Assembly (NCBI RefSeq): GCF_005144585.1
Contig: NZ_SSMQ01000084.1
Location: 1-55,579, forward strand
Length of the DNA: 55,579 nt
DNA from: Polyangium fumosum
GTDB lineage: Bacteria; Myxococcota_A; Polyangia; Polyangiales; Polyangiaceae
Reading direction: 5' to 3'
Shown: in pieces, positions 18,429 to 27,358 of the stretch
Numbering within the stretch: position 1 is the first letter of the stretch
Layout: the number at the start of each line of letters is the position of its first letter
Notes under the pieces: generated by a model
The model's database searches: none
What the model saw: only the letters and a program-made list of their open reading frames with translations
What the model was told of the DNA's origin: nothing
Program-made: the position numbers and the translations under genes

Positions 18429-19373
18429 ATGAACGCACGGAGCACTCGAAGCTGGGCAACGCTCGTGTTCTGCACGGGCGTCGCCCTCTCCGTGGGCGCG
18501 GGCTGCGAGCTCGTCGCTTCGGTCGATCGCGACCAGATCCCGGTCGGTGATGGCGGATCGGGCGGCGCGGGCGGCACGGGCGGCGTTGGTGGCCAAGGCG
18601 GTCAGGGTGGCCAGGGCGGCGCGGGTGGCCAAGGTGGCCAAGGCGGCGCCGGCGGCCAAGGCGGTGCAGGCGGCAGCGTCGGCACCTGCGTCGATCCTGC
18701 GACCGACTGCCCTCCGCCGTCGGGCCCGTGCATCGTCGCGATCTGCGACGCGACCATGCACTGCGGCGAAGAGCCGAAGGCGCAAGGCGCGCCGTCCTCG
18801 AACGAGGTGGCGGGCGACTGCAAGCAGCACACGTGCGACGCCGCAGGTAGCGAGCAGGTGACGGACGAGGCCCTCGGGACGGCGTGCGGAGACGCCACGG
18901 CGTCCTGCGCGAACGGCGTCGCGAACCAGCCCGATACCTGCGACGACGCAGGCACGTGCCAGGCGAACGACAACGTCGCCTGCGCGCCCTACGCGTGCAG
19001 CGCGAACGCGTGCGCCACGACGTGCGCCGCCGATGCGGATTGCGCGGCCGGCAATTACTGCAACGCCAGCGGCATGTGCGCGCCGAAGGTCGCGAACGGT
19101 GCGTCGTGCGCTGCGGCGAACGCTTGCCAGAGCGGCTTCTGCGCGGACGGCGTCTGTTGCAACACCGCGTGCAATGGGCTCTGCCTCGCGTGCGACGGCG
19201 CGGGCACCGCGGGCACATGCACACCGGTCGCGGCGGGCACGCCCGATCCGGCGTGCGGCGCGGGCGAGGCGTGCAGCGACGCGACGACCTGCCTCAAGAT
19301 CGCCGGCACGCCCTGCGGTTTGCCGGACGAGTGCATCTCGAACGTGTGCACGGCCGGCGAATGCGCGCCGTGA
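18429..19373 (+). CDS. Gly-rich, Cys-rich surface lipoprotein
   Basis: Predicted lipoprotein of 314 residues with lipobox VGAGC. A Gly/Ala/Gln low-complexity stretch (GGAGGQGGQGG type, about 40-80) precedes a long Cys-rich region with more than 30 cysteines in short spacings (CDATMHCGEEP, CAADADCAAGNYCNASGMC, GFCADGVCCNTACNGLCLAC, GTCTPV). Many disulfides are likely. The end is closely similar to that of the protein at 37548-38645. This architecture is frequent in large myxobacterial genomes and its function is unknown. It starts 7 bp after the PEGA gene, and a strong terminator follows, so the two form one unit. Confidence 0.85.
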   Translation: MNARSTRSWATLVFCTGVALSVGAGCELVASVDRDQIPVGDGGSGGAGGTGGVGGQGGQGGQGGAGGQGGQGGAGGQGGAGGSVGTCVDPATDCPPPSGPCIVAICDATMHCGEEPKAQGAPSSNEVAGDCKQHTCDAAGSEQVTDEALGTACGDATASCANGVANQPDTCDDAGTCQANDNVACAPYACSANACATTCAADADCAAGNYCNASGMCAPKVANGASCAAANACQSGFCADGVCCNTACNGLCLACDGAGTAGTCTPVAAGTPDPACGAGEACSDATTCLKIAGTPCGLPDECISNVCTAGECAP

Positions 19374-19384
19374 CGTGACGAACG

Positions 19385-19436
19385 CGCGGGGGGTTGCTCC
19401 GGCAAACGGAGCGAATCCCCCCGCGTGTTTTCTTTT
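19385..19436 (+). terminator. Rho-independent terminator
   Basis: A G-rich arm CGCGGGGGG, then GCTCCG, loop GCAAA, CGGAGC and CCCCCCGCG make a long stem with a small internal bulge, followed by TGTTTTCTTTT. It lies 12 bp after the Cys-rich lipoprotein stop and reaches the end of the convergent hflX gene. The T-run favours rightward termination; no T-run follows in the leftward direction. Confidence 0.9.
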
Positions 19437-21262
19437 CAAACCCGCAGCGTCGTCCGCCGATAACGCTTGTCCGCCGTGAGCTCGGCGAGCGTCGTGAGCG
19501 ACGACTCCGGCTCGACGGGCGCCGCGTCCGCGGCTTCGCCTTCGCCTGCCTGCGCCTCGTCCTCGTCGACGTCGTAGGCCGGCACCGTCCTCGCCTGCTC
19601 CCACCGATCCTTCAGCCGATCGGCGATCGTCGCGAGCAACGCGCGTGTCGTCTCGCGGTTCGTCGCGGAGACGAGCACCGCGCTCTTGTTGCCGAAGAGC
19701 AGCCGCCGCGCCTCGCCCTTCTCGATGAGGTCGATCTTGTTGAAGACCAGGATCCGCGGGATCGACGAGAGCCCGAGCTCGCCGAGCAGCTCCTCGGTCG
19801 TCGCGATGTGCTGGTCGTGGGCCGGGTCGCTCGCGTCGACGACGTGCAGGATGAGGTCCGCGTCGGCGGCCTCCTCGAACGTGGCGCGGAACGCGGCGAA
19901 CAGGTCCTTCGGCAGCTCGCGGATGAAGCCCACGGTGTCGGTGATGATCACCTCGCGCTCCTCGGGAAAACGGATCCGGCGCGAGCGCGTGTCGAGCGTG
20001 GCGAAGAGCTTGTTCTCCGCGATCGTGTCCGAGCCCGTGAGCGTGTTCAGGAGCGTGCTCTTGCCCGCGTTCGTGTAGCCGACGATGCTCACGATCGGAA
20101 CGTCCTTGCGCGCGCGCTTGCGGCGCCGCTGCTCACGCTGACGCGAGAGCTTCTTGAGCTGCGCTTCGAGGAACGAGACGCGCTCCTTGGCGCGACGACG
20201 CCCAATTTCGAGCTTGGTCTCGCCGGGGCCGCGCCCGCCGATGCCGCCGGTGAGGCGCGAAAGCGAGTCGTCCTTCAACGCGAGGCGCGGCAGGGCGTAC
20301 TTGAGCTGCGCGAGCTCGACCTGGAGCTTGCCGTCCGCGGACTCGGCGCGCTGCGCGAAGATGTCGAGGATGAGCTGCGTCCGATCGATGACCTTGAGGT
20401 CGGCGTGCTTGGAGATCGCCGAGGCCTGCGAGGGCGTGAGGTTGCGATCGAAGACCAAGGTCGCCGCGTCGAGCTCGGCCGCTCGCAGGACGATGTCGTC
20501 GAGCTTGCCCTTCCCCACGACGAGGCGCGGATCGATCTTCTCGCGGAGCTGCACGACGTTGTCGACCACCTCGACGCCCGCGGTGCGCGAGAGCTCGGCG
20601 AGCTCGCGCAGGCTGTCTTCGGCCTCCGCGTACGCGCCTTGCTTCGACTTCTCCGCGACGTGCACGAGGATCGCGCGGCCGTCCTTCGCGTGCGTGAAGA
20701 TGCGCGACCTTCGAGCGAACTCGTCTTCGAGCGCGCTGATGAGCTCGCCGAAATGGATGTCGATGCGGCCCACGGGCAGCGGACCCACGCGCCGATAGGG
20801 CAACCCATTTCGCGGATCTTCGCCTTCTGCGACCGGCGAGGGCGGCGTGTTGTACGCGAGATCGATCGTCTTCGCCTCGCCTTCGGGCGAGAGCTGGATC
20901 GCGGCCACGAGGTCGAGGCGCAGGCGCACGAGGTCGACGATGTCGTCGCGCGTGAGCTGCTCATTGTAGAGGTGCGTGTGGACGAGGCGGAGCGCGCGGA
21001 AGCGGCCCTCGGCGGCGCGCAGGCGGCCGATGTCGGGGAGCATGAGCTTCGTCGCGTCGCCGACGATGACGTAGTCGATCTCGCCCGATCGATGGACGAG
21101 CGCGCCGACCTGGCGGCCCGTCACGTGCGAGGCCTCGGCGAGGGATTTGACGAGCTCCGGCGTGGCCACGTGATCGAGGGGGACCTTGCGCCGATAGATA
21201 CGCTCGAGCAGTCGAACCGCGTGGGGGCTCAGCCCTGTGGTGTTTCCGTAGATTTGTTGCAT
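19436..21262 (-). CDS. hflX: GTPase HflX
   Basis: Ribosome-associated GTPase that splits stalled or stressed ribosomes. The N-terminal HflX domain includes VVDNVVQLREKIDPRLVVGKGKLDDIV and FDRNLTPSQASAI, then the glycine-rich linker TGGIGGRGPGETKLE. The GTPase domain has P-loop GYTNAGKSTLL, G3 DTVGFI and G4 NKIDL. The chosen ATG gives MQQIYGNTTGLSPHAVRLLERIYRR, which reads like a natural start; an upstream in-frame TTG at 21313 would add 17 residues. The product is about 608 residues, longer than E. coli HflX (426), with an added N-terminal region and an acidic Ala-rich C-terminal tail. Confidence 0.94.
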   Translation of the reverse strand: MQQIYGNTTGLSPHAVRLLERIYRRKVPLDHVATPELVKSLAEASHVTGRQVGALVHRSGEIDYVIVGDATKLMLPDIGRLRAAEGRFRALRLVHTHLYNEQLTRDDIVDLVRLRLDLVAAIQLSPEGEAKTIDLAYNTPPSPVAEGEDPRNGLPYRRVGPLPVGRIDIHFGELISALEDEFARRSRIFTHAKDGRAILVHVAEKSKQGAYAEAEDSLRELAELSRTAGVEVVDNVVQLREKIDPRLVVGKGKLDDIVLRAAELDAATLVFDRNLTPSQASAISKHADLKVIDRTQLILDIFAQRAESADGKLQVELAQLKYALPRLALKDDSLSRLTGGIGGRGPGETKLEIGRRRAKERVSFLEAQLKKLSRQREQRRRKRARKDVPIVSIVGYTNAGKSTLLNTLTGSDTIAENKLFATLDTRSRRIRFPEEREVIITDTVGFIRELPKDLFAAFRATFEEAADADLILHVVDASDPAHDQHIATTEELLGELGLSSIPRILVFNKIDLIEKGEARRLLFGNKSAVLVSATNRETTRALLATIADRLKDRWEQARTVPAYDVDEDEAQAGEGEAADAAPVEPESSLTTLAELTADKRYRRTTLRV

Positions 21263-21393
21263 TCGGACGGTGGTTTGAGGGCCAGGCTCCGCTCGCCGGA
21301 GCGCCTCCCTCAAGCATGGATTCGTGCCTCCCTTTCATAACGCACGGATCCCCGGGGCGCGAGGGGCCGCGCCTTGGTACCGTGCAGCCGGAC

Positions 21394-22365
21394 ATGGGCA
21401 TCTTCACGGCACTCTCGCAGGGGGATGCGCGAGCGCTCGGCGCGCGCTTCGGGCTCGTCGTCACGGGCGCGCGCGGGCTCGACGCGGGCAGCGTGAACAC
21501 GAGCTACGAGCTCACGGTCGAAGGCGGGAGCCGGGTCTTTTTGCGGATCTACGAGGGCGGGAGTGTGGCCTCGGCCGAGCGGGAGGCGCGCCTGCTCGCG
21601 CACCTCGCCGAGCGCGGCGTCCCTACACCGAGACCGCTCCCGCTCGCCTCCGGAGGCGGCTCGTTCGTGGCCGAGCACGCGGGCAAACCTGCGGTCGTCT
21701 TCCCGTGGATCGAGGGTGATGTCATCTGTCAGCGCGGGATGACCGAGGCGCACGCGCGCGCCGTCGGGGAGGGGCTCGCGCGTGTCCACCTCGCGGGCGC
21801 GTCGTTCGGCGAGCCGCTCGTGACGCGATTCGGACCCGAGGACCTCGCGGCGCGGCTCGCGGTCCTTCGTGAGCGGACGGACGCACCCGAGCACGTGCAG
21901 CAACTCCTGCCCGCGCTCGAACGGCAGCTCGACCGCCTCTCCCGTGTGAGCCTCGGCCCGACGCTCCCGGTGATCCATGCGGATCTCTTTCGAGACAACG
22001 CTCTGTTCCGGGACGGCGCGCTCACCGCGCTCCTCGATTTCGAGAGCGCGTCGAGCGGCGCGGCCGCGTTCGACCTCATGGTCACGGTGCTCGCTTGGTG
22101 CTTCGGGGACGGGCTCGATCGAGGCCTCGCGCGGGCCCTCGCGCGTGGATATTCCGCGGTCCGCGCCCTCGCGGACGACGAGCGAGCGGCGCTCCATGAC
22201 GCGGCGCTCTTCGCGACGCTTCGCTTCACGATCACGCGCATCACGGACTACGAATTGCGCCCGCGCGGCGTGGTCGCTTTCAAAGATTACCGGCGCTTCG
22301 TGGCGCGCGGCGCGGCGCTCTCGGCGCTCTCGGCGCGTGAGCTCGCCGAAATGCTCGGCGTGTGA
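21394..22365 (+). CDS. thrB: Homoserine kinase, aminoglycoside-phosphotransferase fold
   Basis: Phosphorylates homoserine for threonine synthesis. The 323 residues begin MGIFTALSQGDARALGARFGL, matching the start typical of APH-fold ThrB. Characteristic segments are GLDAGSVNTSYELTVEGG, the catalytic loop VIHADLFRDNALF and the metal-binding LLDFESA. In-frame start codons farther upstream give an unrelated leader, so the ATG at 21394 was chosen. It is divergent from hflX with a 131-bp gap. A different choline-kinase-like substrate cannot be fully excluded. Confidence 0.85.
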   Translation: MGIFTALSQGDARALGARFGLVVTGARGLDAGSVNTSYELTVEGGSRVFLRIYEGGSVASAEREARLLAHLAERGVPTPRPLPLASGGGSFVAEHAGKPAVVFPWIEGDVICQRGMTEAHARAVGEGLARVHLAGASFGEPLVTRFGPEDLAARLAVLRERTDAPEHVQQLLPALERQLDRLSRVSLGPTLPVIHADLFRDNALFRDGALTALLDFESASSGAAAFDLMVTVLAWCFGDGLDRGLARALARGYSAVRALADDERAALHDAALFATLRFTITRITDYELRPRGVVAFKDYRRFVARGAALSALSARELAEMLGV

Positions 22366-22451
22366 AGGGCGCGTGAAGGAGTTTTGATTTTCGTGGTGGA
22401 TCCTGGGCCGACGGTTGCGCCGTTGGAGGCACGCCGTTACCTTCGAGGACC

Positions 22452-23345
22452 ATGGCACAAGTCGGGACGCTCGATTTCAAAGGCTTCATCGAGAACCGCA
22501 AAGAACAGCGCGCAGGCGGCGTGGACGGGGGCGGACACGCGTATGCGTACGTCTCCGATCGGACGACGCGCGCCGCGTTCGACAAGATGAAGCCGGTCGA
22601 GCTGGCGGTCGCTGCCTCCGTCCGGTTCTTCAAGGCCGTCGGCAAGAGTGATCTCCTCGGCCACGCGGTGAAGGTCGGGACGAACCAGTTCCCGCGCGTG
22701 CACGGCATCGCCGCCGAATGCGCGCAGACGCTCGGCATCGCGACGCCGACCGTTTACATCCTGAACAACCCGCAGATGAACGCGGCGACGTACGGGACGA
22801 ACGACGACTCGTTCATCATGGTCCACTCGGCGCTCGTCGATCACTTCTCCGACGAGGACCTGCGAAACGTCATCGGCCACGAGTGCGGCCACATCCACAA
22901 CAGCCACGTCGTCTACCTGACGGCGATGCACTACCTCAAGATCATGGCCACGCGCTTGCTCGGCCCGCTGGTCGAGCCCGCGGTGGTCGCGCTGTCGAGC
23001 TGGTCGCGCCGCGCCGAGGTCACGTGTGATCGCGCGGGCCTGCTCTGCTGCAAGAGCCTCGAGGTCGCGCAGCGGACCTTCGCCAAGCTCGCGCTCGGAT
23101 CGGCGAAACTCTACGCCGAGCTCAACATGGACGCGTTCCTCGCGCAGTACGAGGAGGGCCGGGAGGGCGTGGGCCGCTACCGCGAGCTGCTCGCGAGCCA
23201 CCCCTACCTGCCGAAGCGCGTGATGGCCCTGCGCACGTTCGCCGAGAGCGAACTCTACAAGAAGCACATCGGCCAGGAAGGCCCCGGCCTCTCGATGGAA
23301 GAGGTCGACGAGAAGGTGCACGACATCATCAAGGTGGTCGGCTAG
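22452..23345 (+). CDS. M48-family zinc metallopeptidase
   Basis: Zinc peptidase of 297 residues in the HtpX/M48 family. The active site HECGHIHNSH is at about residue 139, and the third zinc ligand is the Glu in SRRAEVTCDRAG. Upstream are AAECAQTLGIATPTVYILNNPQMNAAT and DSFIMVHSALVDHFSDEDLRNVIG, as in M48 enzymes. It has no clear N-terminal membrane helices, unlike HtpX; only a moderately hydrophobic stretch near LLGPLVEPAVVALSSW might touch a membrane. It is the first gene of a tight same-strand group, with nine bases to the dynamin-like gene, suggesting a linked role at the membrane. Confidence 0.87.
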   Translation: MAQVGTLDFKGFIENRKEQRAGGVDGGGHAYAYVSDRTTRAAFDKMKPVELAVAASVRFFKAVGKSDLLGHAVKVGTNQFPRVHGIAAECAQTLGIATPTVYILNNPQMNAATYGTNDDSFIMVHSALVDHFSDEDLRNVIGHECGHIHNSHVVYLTAMHYLKIMATRLLGPLVEPAVVALSSWSRRAEVTCDRAGLLCCKSLEVAQRTFAKLALGSAKLYAELNMDAFLAQYEEGREGVGRYRELLASHPYLPKRVMALRTFAESELYKKHIGQEGPGLSMEEVDEKVHDIIKVVG

Positions 23346-23354
23346 GAGCGCACG

Positions 23355-25124
23355 ATGCTCGAGACATTCCGCACGAGACAGGTCGAAATCACCACAACGC
23401 TGCGCGAGCTGCTCTCGATCGCCGGCCGCGTCGGCGCGCGCTCCCTCGCGGGGCGCCTCGGCAGCGACGTCGTCGACAAACTCTCCGCCGACCGCTTCCA
23501 CCTCGTCGTCGTCGGCGAGTTCAACCACGGCAAGACGACGTTCGTGAACGCGCTGCTCGGCGCCGAGGTCCTGCCCGTCGGCGTGACCCCGACGACGGCC
23601 GTCATCCACCACCTCGAATACGCGCCGGAGCCACGCGCGGAGCTCGTGCGGGCCTCGGGCGAGCGCACGGCGATGCCGTTCGAGGAGGTGCGCAAATTCG
23701 CCGTCGGCCAGGAAAAAGGCTCTGAGAGCGCGACGAGCGAGGTGAAGCACCTCGAGGTCTTCTACCCGGCAGAGCTGCTCCGCGAGCGCATCGTGCTCGT
23801 CGACACGCCCGGCGTGAACGACCTCTCGCTCCAGCGCGCGGACATCACCTACAGCTACATCCCGCGCTCGGACGCCGTGCTCTTCCTCATCGACGCGGGC
23901 CAGCCGCTCAAGGAAAGCGAGCGCGTCTTCCTCAACGACAAACTGCTCGGCCAGTCGCGCGACAAGATCATCTTCGTCGTCACGAAGAAGGACATCTGGA
24001 GCGAGGACGAGGAGGAGGAGGCGCTCGCCTACATCCGCACCGAGCTCGCCAAGCTGATCCGCACGCCCGTGGTCTTCCCCGTCAGCGCGAAGCGCGCGGC
24101 CGAAGGTCACCCCGAGGAGAGCGGCATGCCGGAGCTGCTCGGGCACCTGACGAAGTTCCTCGCCGAGGAGCGAGGCCGCATCCTGCTCGACAACGCGCTC
24201 GGCGAGGGCCTCGAAGCCGCGCGCATGCTGGTGAAGGGCATCGACGCGCGCAGGCGCGCCGCGCAAATGTCGAGCGAGGAGCTCGCGCGCCGCATCGAAC
24301 TCCTGGAGAAGGACCTCGCGGGCCAATCGCGCACGATCGAGGAGCGCCGCGCGGGCATCCGCGAGGAGGTCGCCGCGATCCGCGCCTGGGTGCAGCGAGA
24401 TCTCGCGCATTTCGTCGACGACGTGACCCGGCAGATCCCGGATCTCGTCGACAACCACTCGGCCGAGGACATCAAGGTCTGGCTCGGCCCCTTCCTGGAG
24501 AAGACGTTCGCCGACTGGGCGCAGGCCGAGACGAAGGAGATCGCGAACGCACTCGAAGCGCTGGCCGAGAAGACGATCGCGCTCGTCCGCGAGGACGCGC
24601 ACGACGTGGCCAAGCGTGTCGGGCAGGCGCTCGGCTCGGACGTCCGCTCGCCCAGCGTGGAGGTCGACACGCTCGGCTATGACGTGGGCGTCTTCGCGCT
24701 CTTCACGCTCGGCCTCGGCGTGATGTTCACGAACGTCCTGCTCGGCGGCCTGCTCCTGCTCGCCTCGCCCGTCCTCGCCGTGTACGTGAAGGACAAGGTC
24801 GAGGCCGAGACGAGGAAGCGCGCCAAGGAGCTCGCCCCGAACGCGCTGCGCGAGGCCGCCGCGCGCGTCGGCCCCAAGCTCGACGAGATGATCCAGGAGT
24901 TCGCGCAGCGGCTCGACCAGTGGGTCGTGACCGCGGGCGAGGAGCTTCACCGCGAGGTCATCGAGGTGCTGGAAGCCGCGCGCACCGAGCGAGCGGGCAA
25001 GGCGCCAGGCGTGGAGGCCGCGACGCAGGCCTGCGACGCGGAGGCGCGCGAGCTCACGGGCGTGGTCGAGCGGCTCGAGACCATGCGCCGCTCGCTCTGG
25101 ACCACGGACGCGGCCGCGAAGTGA
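23355..25124 (+). CDS. Bacterial dynamin-like GTPase
   Basis: Large membrane-remodelling GTPase of 589 residues. The GTPase domain has P-loop GEFNHGKTTFVNALLG (about 54-69), switch Thr region GVTPTTAVIHH, G3 VDTPGVND and G4 VTKKDIW. A long helical region (about 290-430) follows, then a paired hydrophobic hairpin (GVFALFTLGLGVMFTNVLLGGLLLLASPVLAVYV, about 443-477) as the likely membrane paddle, then another helical arm. This order fits bacterial dynamin-like proteins, which act in membrane fusion, fission or repair. A second DLP, often found adjacent, is absent. Confidence 0.88.
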   Translation: MLETFRTRQVEITTTLRELLSIAGRVGARSLAGRLGSDVVDKLSADRFHLVVVGEFNHGKTTFVNALLGAEVLPVGVTPTTAVIHHLEYAPEPRAELVRASGERTAMPFEEVRKFAVGQEKGSESATSEVKHLEVFYPAELLRERIVLVDTPGVNDLSLQRADITYSYIPRSDAVLFLIDAGQPLKESERVFLNDKLLGQSRDKIIFVVTKKDIWSEDEEEEALAYIRTELAKLIRTPVVFPVSAKRAAEGHPEESGMPELLGHLTKFLAEERGRILLDNALGEGLEAARMLVKGIDARRRAAQMSSEELARRIELLEKDLAGQSRTIEERRAGIREEVAAIRAWVQRDLAHFVDDVTRQIPDLVDNHSAEDIKVWLGPFLEKTFADWAQAETKEIANALEALAEKTIALVREDAHDVAKRVGQALGSDVRSPSVEVDTLGYDVGVFALFTLGLGVMFTNVLLGGLLLLASPVLAVYVKDKVEAETRKRAKELAPNALREAAARVGPKLDEMIQEFAQRLDQWVVTAGEELHREVIEVLEAARTERAGKAPGVEAATQACDAEARELTGVVERLETMRRSLWTTDAAAK

Positions 25125-25169
25125 CGATCCCGGGGGACGTGCGCCCTCGGCCCATGCGATAGTCAAAGC

Positions 25170-25901
25170 GTGCAGCTCGATTTCGCATCACGCGAGATCT
25201 CGATCAAGCTCGTCTATTACGGTCCTGCGCTGAGCGGAAAGACCACGAACCTGGTCGCTCTGCACAGCCGCGCCGGCGCCGACGCGCGCGGGCGGCTCAT
25301 GACGCTCGAGACGCAGGACGATCGCACGCTCTTCTTCGATCTCCTGCCGCTCACGTTCCGTTCGAAGGACGGCGACGTCTCGCTCCGCATCAAGCTCTTC
25401 ACGGTCCCCGGCCAGCCGATCCACGCCGCGACCCGCAGGCTCGTCCTGCAAGGCGCCGACGGCGTCGCGCTCATCGCCGACTCGCGCATCTCCGAGACGC
25501 AACGCAACGCCGACGCCTTCCTCGATCTGCGCCAGAACCTGCGCGACAACGGCATCGAGATCTCGAAGATGCCGCTCGTGATCCAGTTCAACAAACGGGA
25601 TCTGCCGGACATCCGCAGCGACGAGGAGCTCGCGCGGCTCGCGTCGCGCGGCAAGGAGCCGGTCTTTCGCGCGGTCGCGACGAGGGGCATCGGCGTCGTC
25701 GAGACGTTCGTCTGCCTGCTCTGGTCCACGTGGCGTTCGCTCGATCAGAGCCATCAGCTCTCGCGCAAGCTCTCGATCGACGGCGACGACCTCGTTTCCA
25801 CCGCGGCGCAGCAGCTCGGCGTGACGACGCCGTTCCGCGAGCTCATCGCGGCGCGGATGGGCGGGAGGATGGCCGGCGCTGCGCCCGGAGGCGCTCCTTG
25901 A
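25170..25901 (+). CDS. MglA-like small Ras-type GTPase
   Basis: Small GTPase of 243 residues similar in layout to the polarity switch MglA. The P-loop is YYGPALSGKTTNL (about 16-28), the G3 segment VPGQPIHAATRRLVLQGADGVALIADS carries the Gly-Gln of MglA-type proteins, and G4 is NKRDLP. A C-terminal extension of about 50 residues (LSIDGDDLVSTAAQQLGV onward) is not part of the usual ~195-residue fold and could bind a partner. The start is GTG. The last codons overlap the start of the PocR kinase gene, so the GTPase and sensor kinase are translationally coupled. No MglB-like activator gene is present. Confidence 0.85.
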   Translation: MQLDFASREISIKLVYYGPALSGKTTNLVALHSRAGADARGRLMTLETQDDRTLFFDLLPLTFRSKDGDVSLRIKLFTVPGQPIHAATRRLVLQGADGVALIADSRISETQRNADAFLDLRQNLRDNGIEISKMPLVIQFNKRDLPDIRSDEELARLASRGKEPVFRAVATRGIGVVETFVCLLWSTWRSLDQSHQLSRKLSIDGDDLVSTAAQQLGVTTPFRELIAARMGGRMAGAAPGGAP

Positions 25902-27349
25902 GCGACGAGCGCTCGGTCGACGTCGACGCCCTCGGCCTCGGGCTCGGACCGCTCCGGCTCGAAGACCTCGTCGACCGCGAGGCGATGCGCGGCATGGTCG
26001 GCTCGATCGAGCAGGTCTTCGGCATGCCCGTCCGCATCGTGTCGAACTCGGGCGTGAGCCTGGCGAGCTCGTCCCGCGAGGCCCCGCTCTGCGCGATGAT
26101 CAACGAGGAGCCCGCGGGCCGCCGCGCCTGCGGCGCCATCGTCTCCGAGGTCAAACGCCTCCGCGTCACGTCGAGCGAAGGCACCACGCACGGCTGCTTC
26201 ACCGGCGCGTGTTATCGCGTCGTCCCGATCGAATACGAGGGCGGCACCATCGGCCGCGCGATCCTCGGCCCCTACCTTCCTCCGGCGGCCGAGAGCGTCC
26301 CTGACACGCTGCTCGCGATCGAGGGCGTCGACCCGGCGCGCGCGGCGGAGCTCTTGCCGCACATGGCGCGGTCGACCGAGGCCACGGCCGAGACCGTCGC
26401 GAAGCACCTCGTCGCCGTGCTCGACGTGATCCTCTGGAGCGGGCACAAGGCCCTGCTCACGTCGAAGATGCACATCGCGTCGATCCGCGAGAGCTACCGC
26501 GAGCTCTCCGAGAAAAACGCGGCGCTCGAGCAGGCCTACGAGCGGCAGCAAGAGCTCGACAAGCTGAAGTCGAACTTCCTCGCGACGATCTCGCACGAGC
26601 TCCGGACGCCGCTCACCTCGATCCTCGGCTACAGCGAGATGCTCGTGGGCGGCATCGCCGGCGAGCTGACGGGGCCGCAGCTCGACTTCGTGCAGATCAT
26701 CCATTCGAAGAGTGATCAGCTCCTCAAGCTCATCATGAGCCTGCTCGACCTCTCGAAGCTCGAGAGCGGCACCGTGATGATGCGCCGGAGCGACGTGGCG
26801 ATCGGCGCAGTGCTCGCCGAGGCAGCCTCGACGGTCGCGCCCGTCGCCACGAAAAAGGGCGTCACGCTCACCGTGGACGCGCCGGCGGATCTACCGCTCG
26901 TGCTCGGTGATCCGGAGCGGCTGCGGCAGGTGTTCGTGAACCTCGGCGAGAACGCCATCAAGTTCACGCCGACGGGCGGCACGGTACAGATGGTCGCGCG
27001 GCAGATGGCCACCGAGGTGGACGGCGGCGGCGACGAGCCCGGGATGGTGCTGCTCGCGCCGCTCCGGCAGATGGTCGAGGTGCGCGTGACCGACACGGGC
27101 ATCGGCATCCCGACGGCCGAGCGCGACAAGGTCTTCGACCCGTTTTACCAGGTGGATCAGTCCTCGACGCGCGAGCACGGCGGCACGGGGCTCGGGCTCT
27201 CGATCGTGAAGCGGCTCGTCGAGGCGCACCACGGGACCGTGCACATCGAGGGCCACGAGCCGACGGGCGCCGTCTTCGTCGTGCGTTTGCCCGCGTCGCG
27301 CCCCTCGTCGCCGCCATCGCACGGGGCGATTTCAGTCCGGTTCGCGTAG
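25898..27349 (+). CDS. PocR-domain sensor histidine kinase
   Basis: Cytoplasmic sensor kinase of 483 residues. The start is a TTG overlapping the previous stop (TTGA), with GGAGG six bases upstream. A PocR ligand-binding domain occupies about 20-190 (CAMINEEPAGRRACGAIVSEVKR, HGCFTGACYRVVPIEYEGGTIGRAILGPYLPP), with the Cys pattern seen in PocR sensors of small hydrocarbon compounds. A coiled linker leads to HisKA with phospho-acceptor His233 (ISHELRTPLTSILGY) and an HATPase domain (NLGENAIKFTPTGG, VTDTGIGIP, GGTGLGLSIVKRL). No receiver domain or response regulator is adjacent, so the coupled GTPase may be its output (inference). Confidence 0.9.
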   Translation: MSDERSVDVDALGLGLGPLRLEDLVDREAMRGMVGSIEQVFGMPVRIVSNSGVSLASSSREAPLCAMINEEPAGRRACGAIVSEVKRLRVTSSEGTTHGCFTGACYRVVPIEYEGGTIGRAILGPYLPPAAESVPDTLLAIEGVDPARAAELLPHMARSTEATAETVAKHLVAVLDVILWSGHKALLTSKMHIASIRESYRELSEKNAALEQAYERQQELDKLKSNFLATISHELRTPLTSILGYSEMLVGGIAGELTGPQLDFVQIIHSKSDQLLKLIMSLLDLSKLESGTVMMRRSDVAIGAVLAEAASTVAPVATKKGVTLTVDAPADLPLVLGDPERLRQVFVNLGENAIKFTPTGGTVQMVARQMATEVDGGGDEPGMVLLAPLRQMVEVRVTDTGIGIPTAERDKVFDPFYQVDQSSTREHGGTGLGLSIVKRLVEAHHGTVHIEGHEPTGAVFVVRLPASRPSSPPSHGAISVRFA

Positions 27350-27358
27350 AGTCGGAGC

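Noticed and set aside
22437-25166. Very long antisense open frame opposite the peptidase and dynamin-like genes
   Set aside because: It has no recognisable domain, is rich in Arg/Leu/His as expected of an antisense shadow in GC-rich DNA, and faces two well-supported genes.
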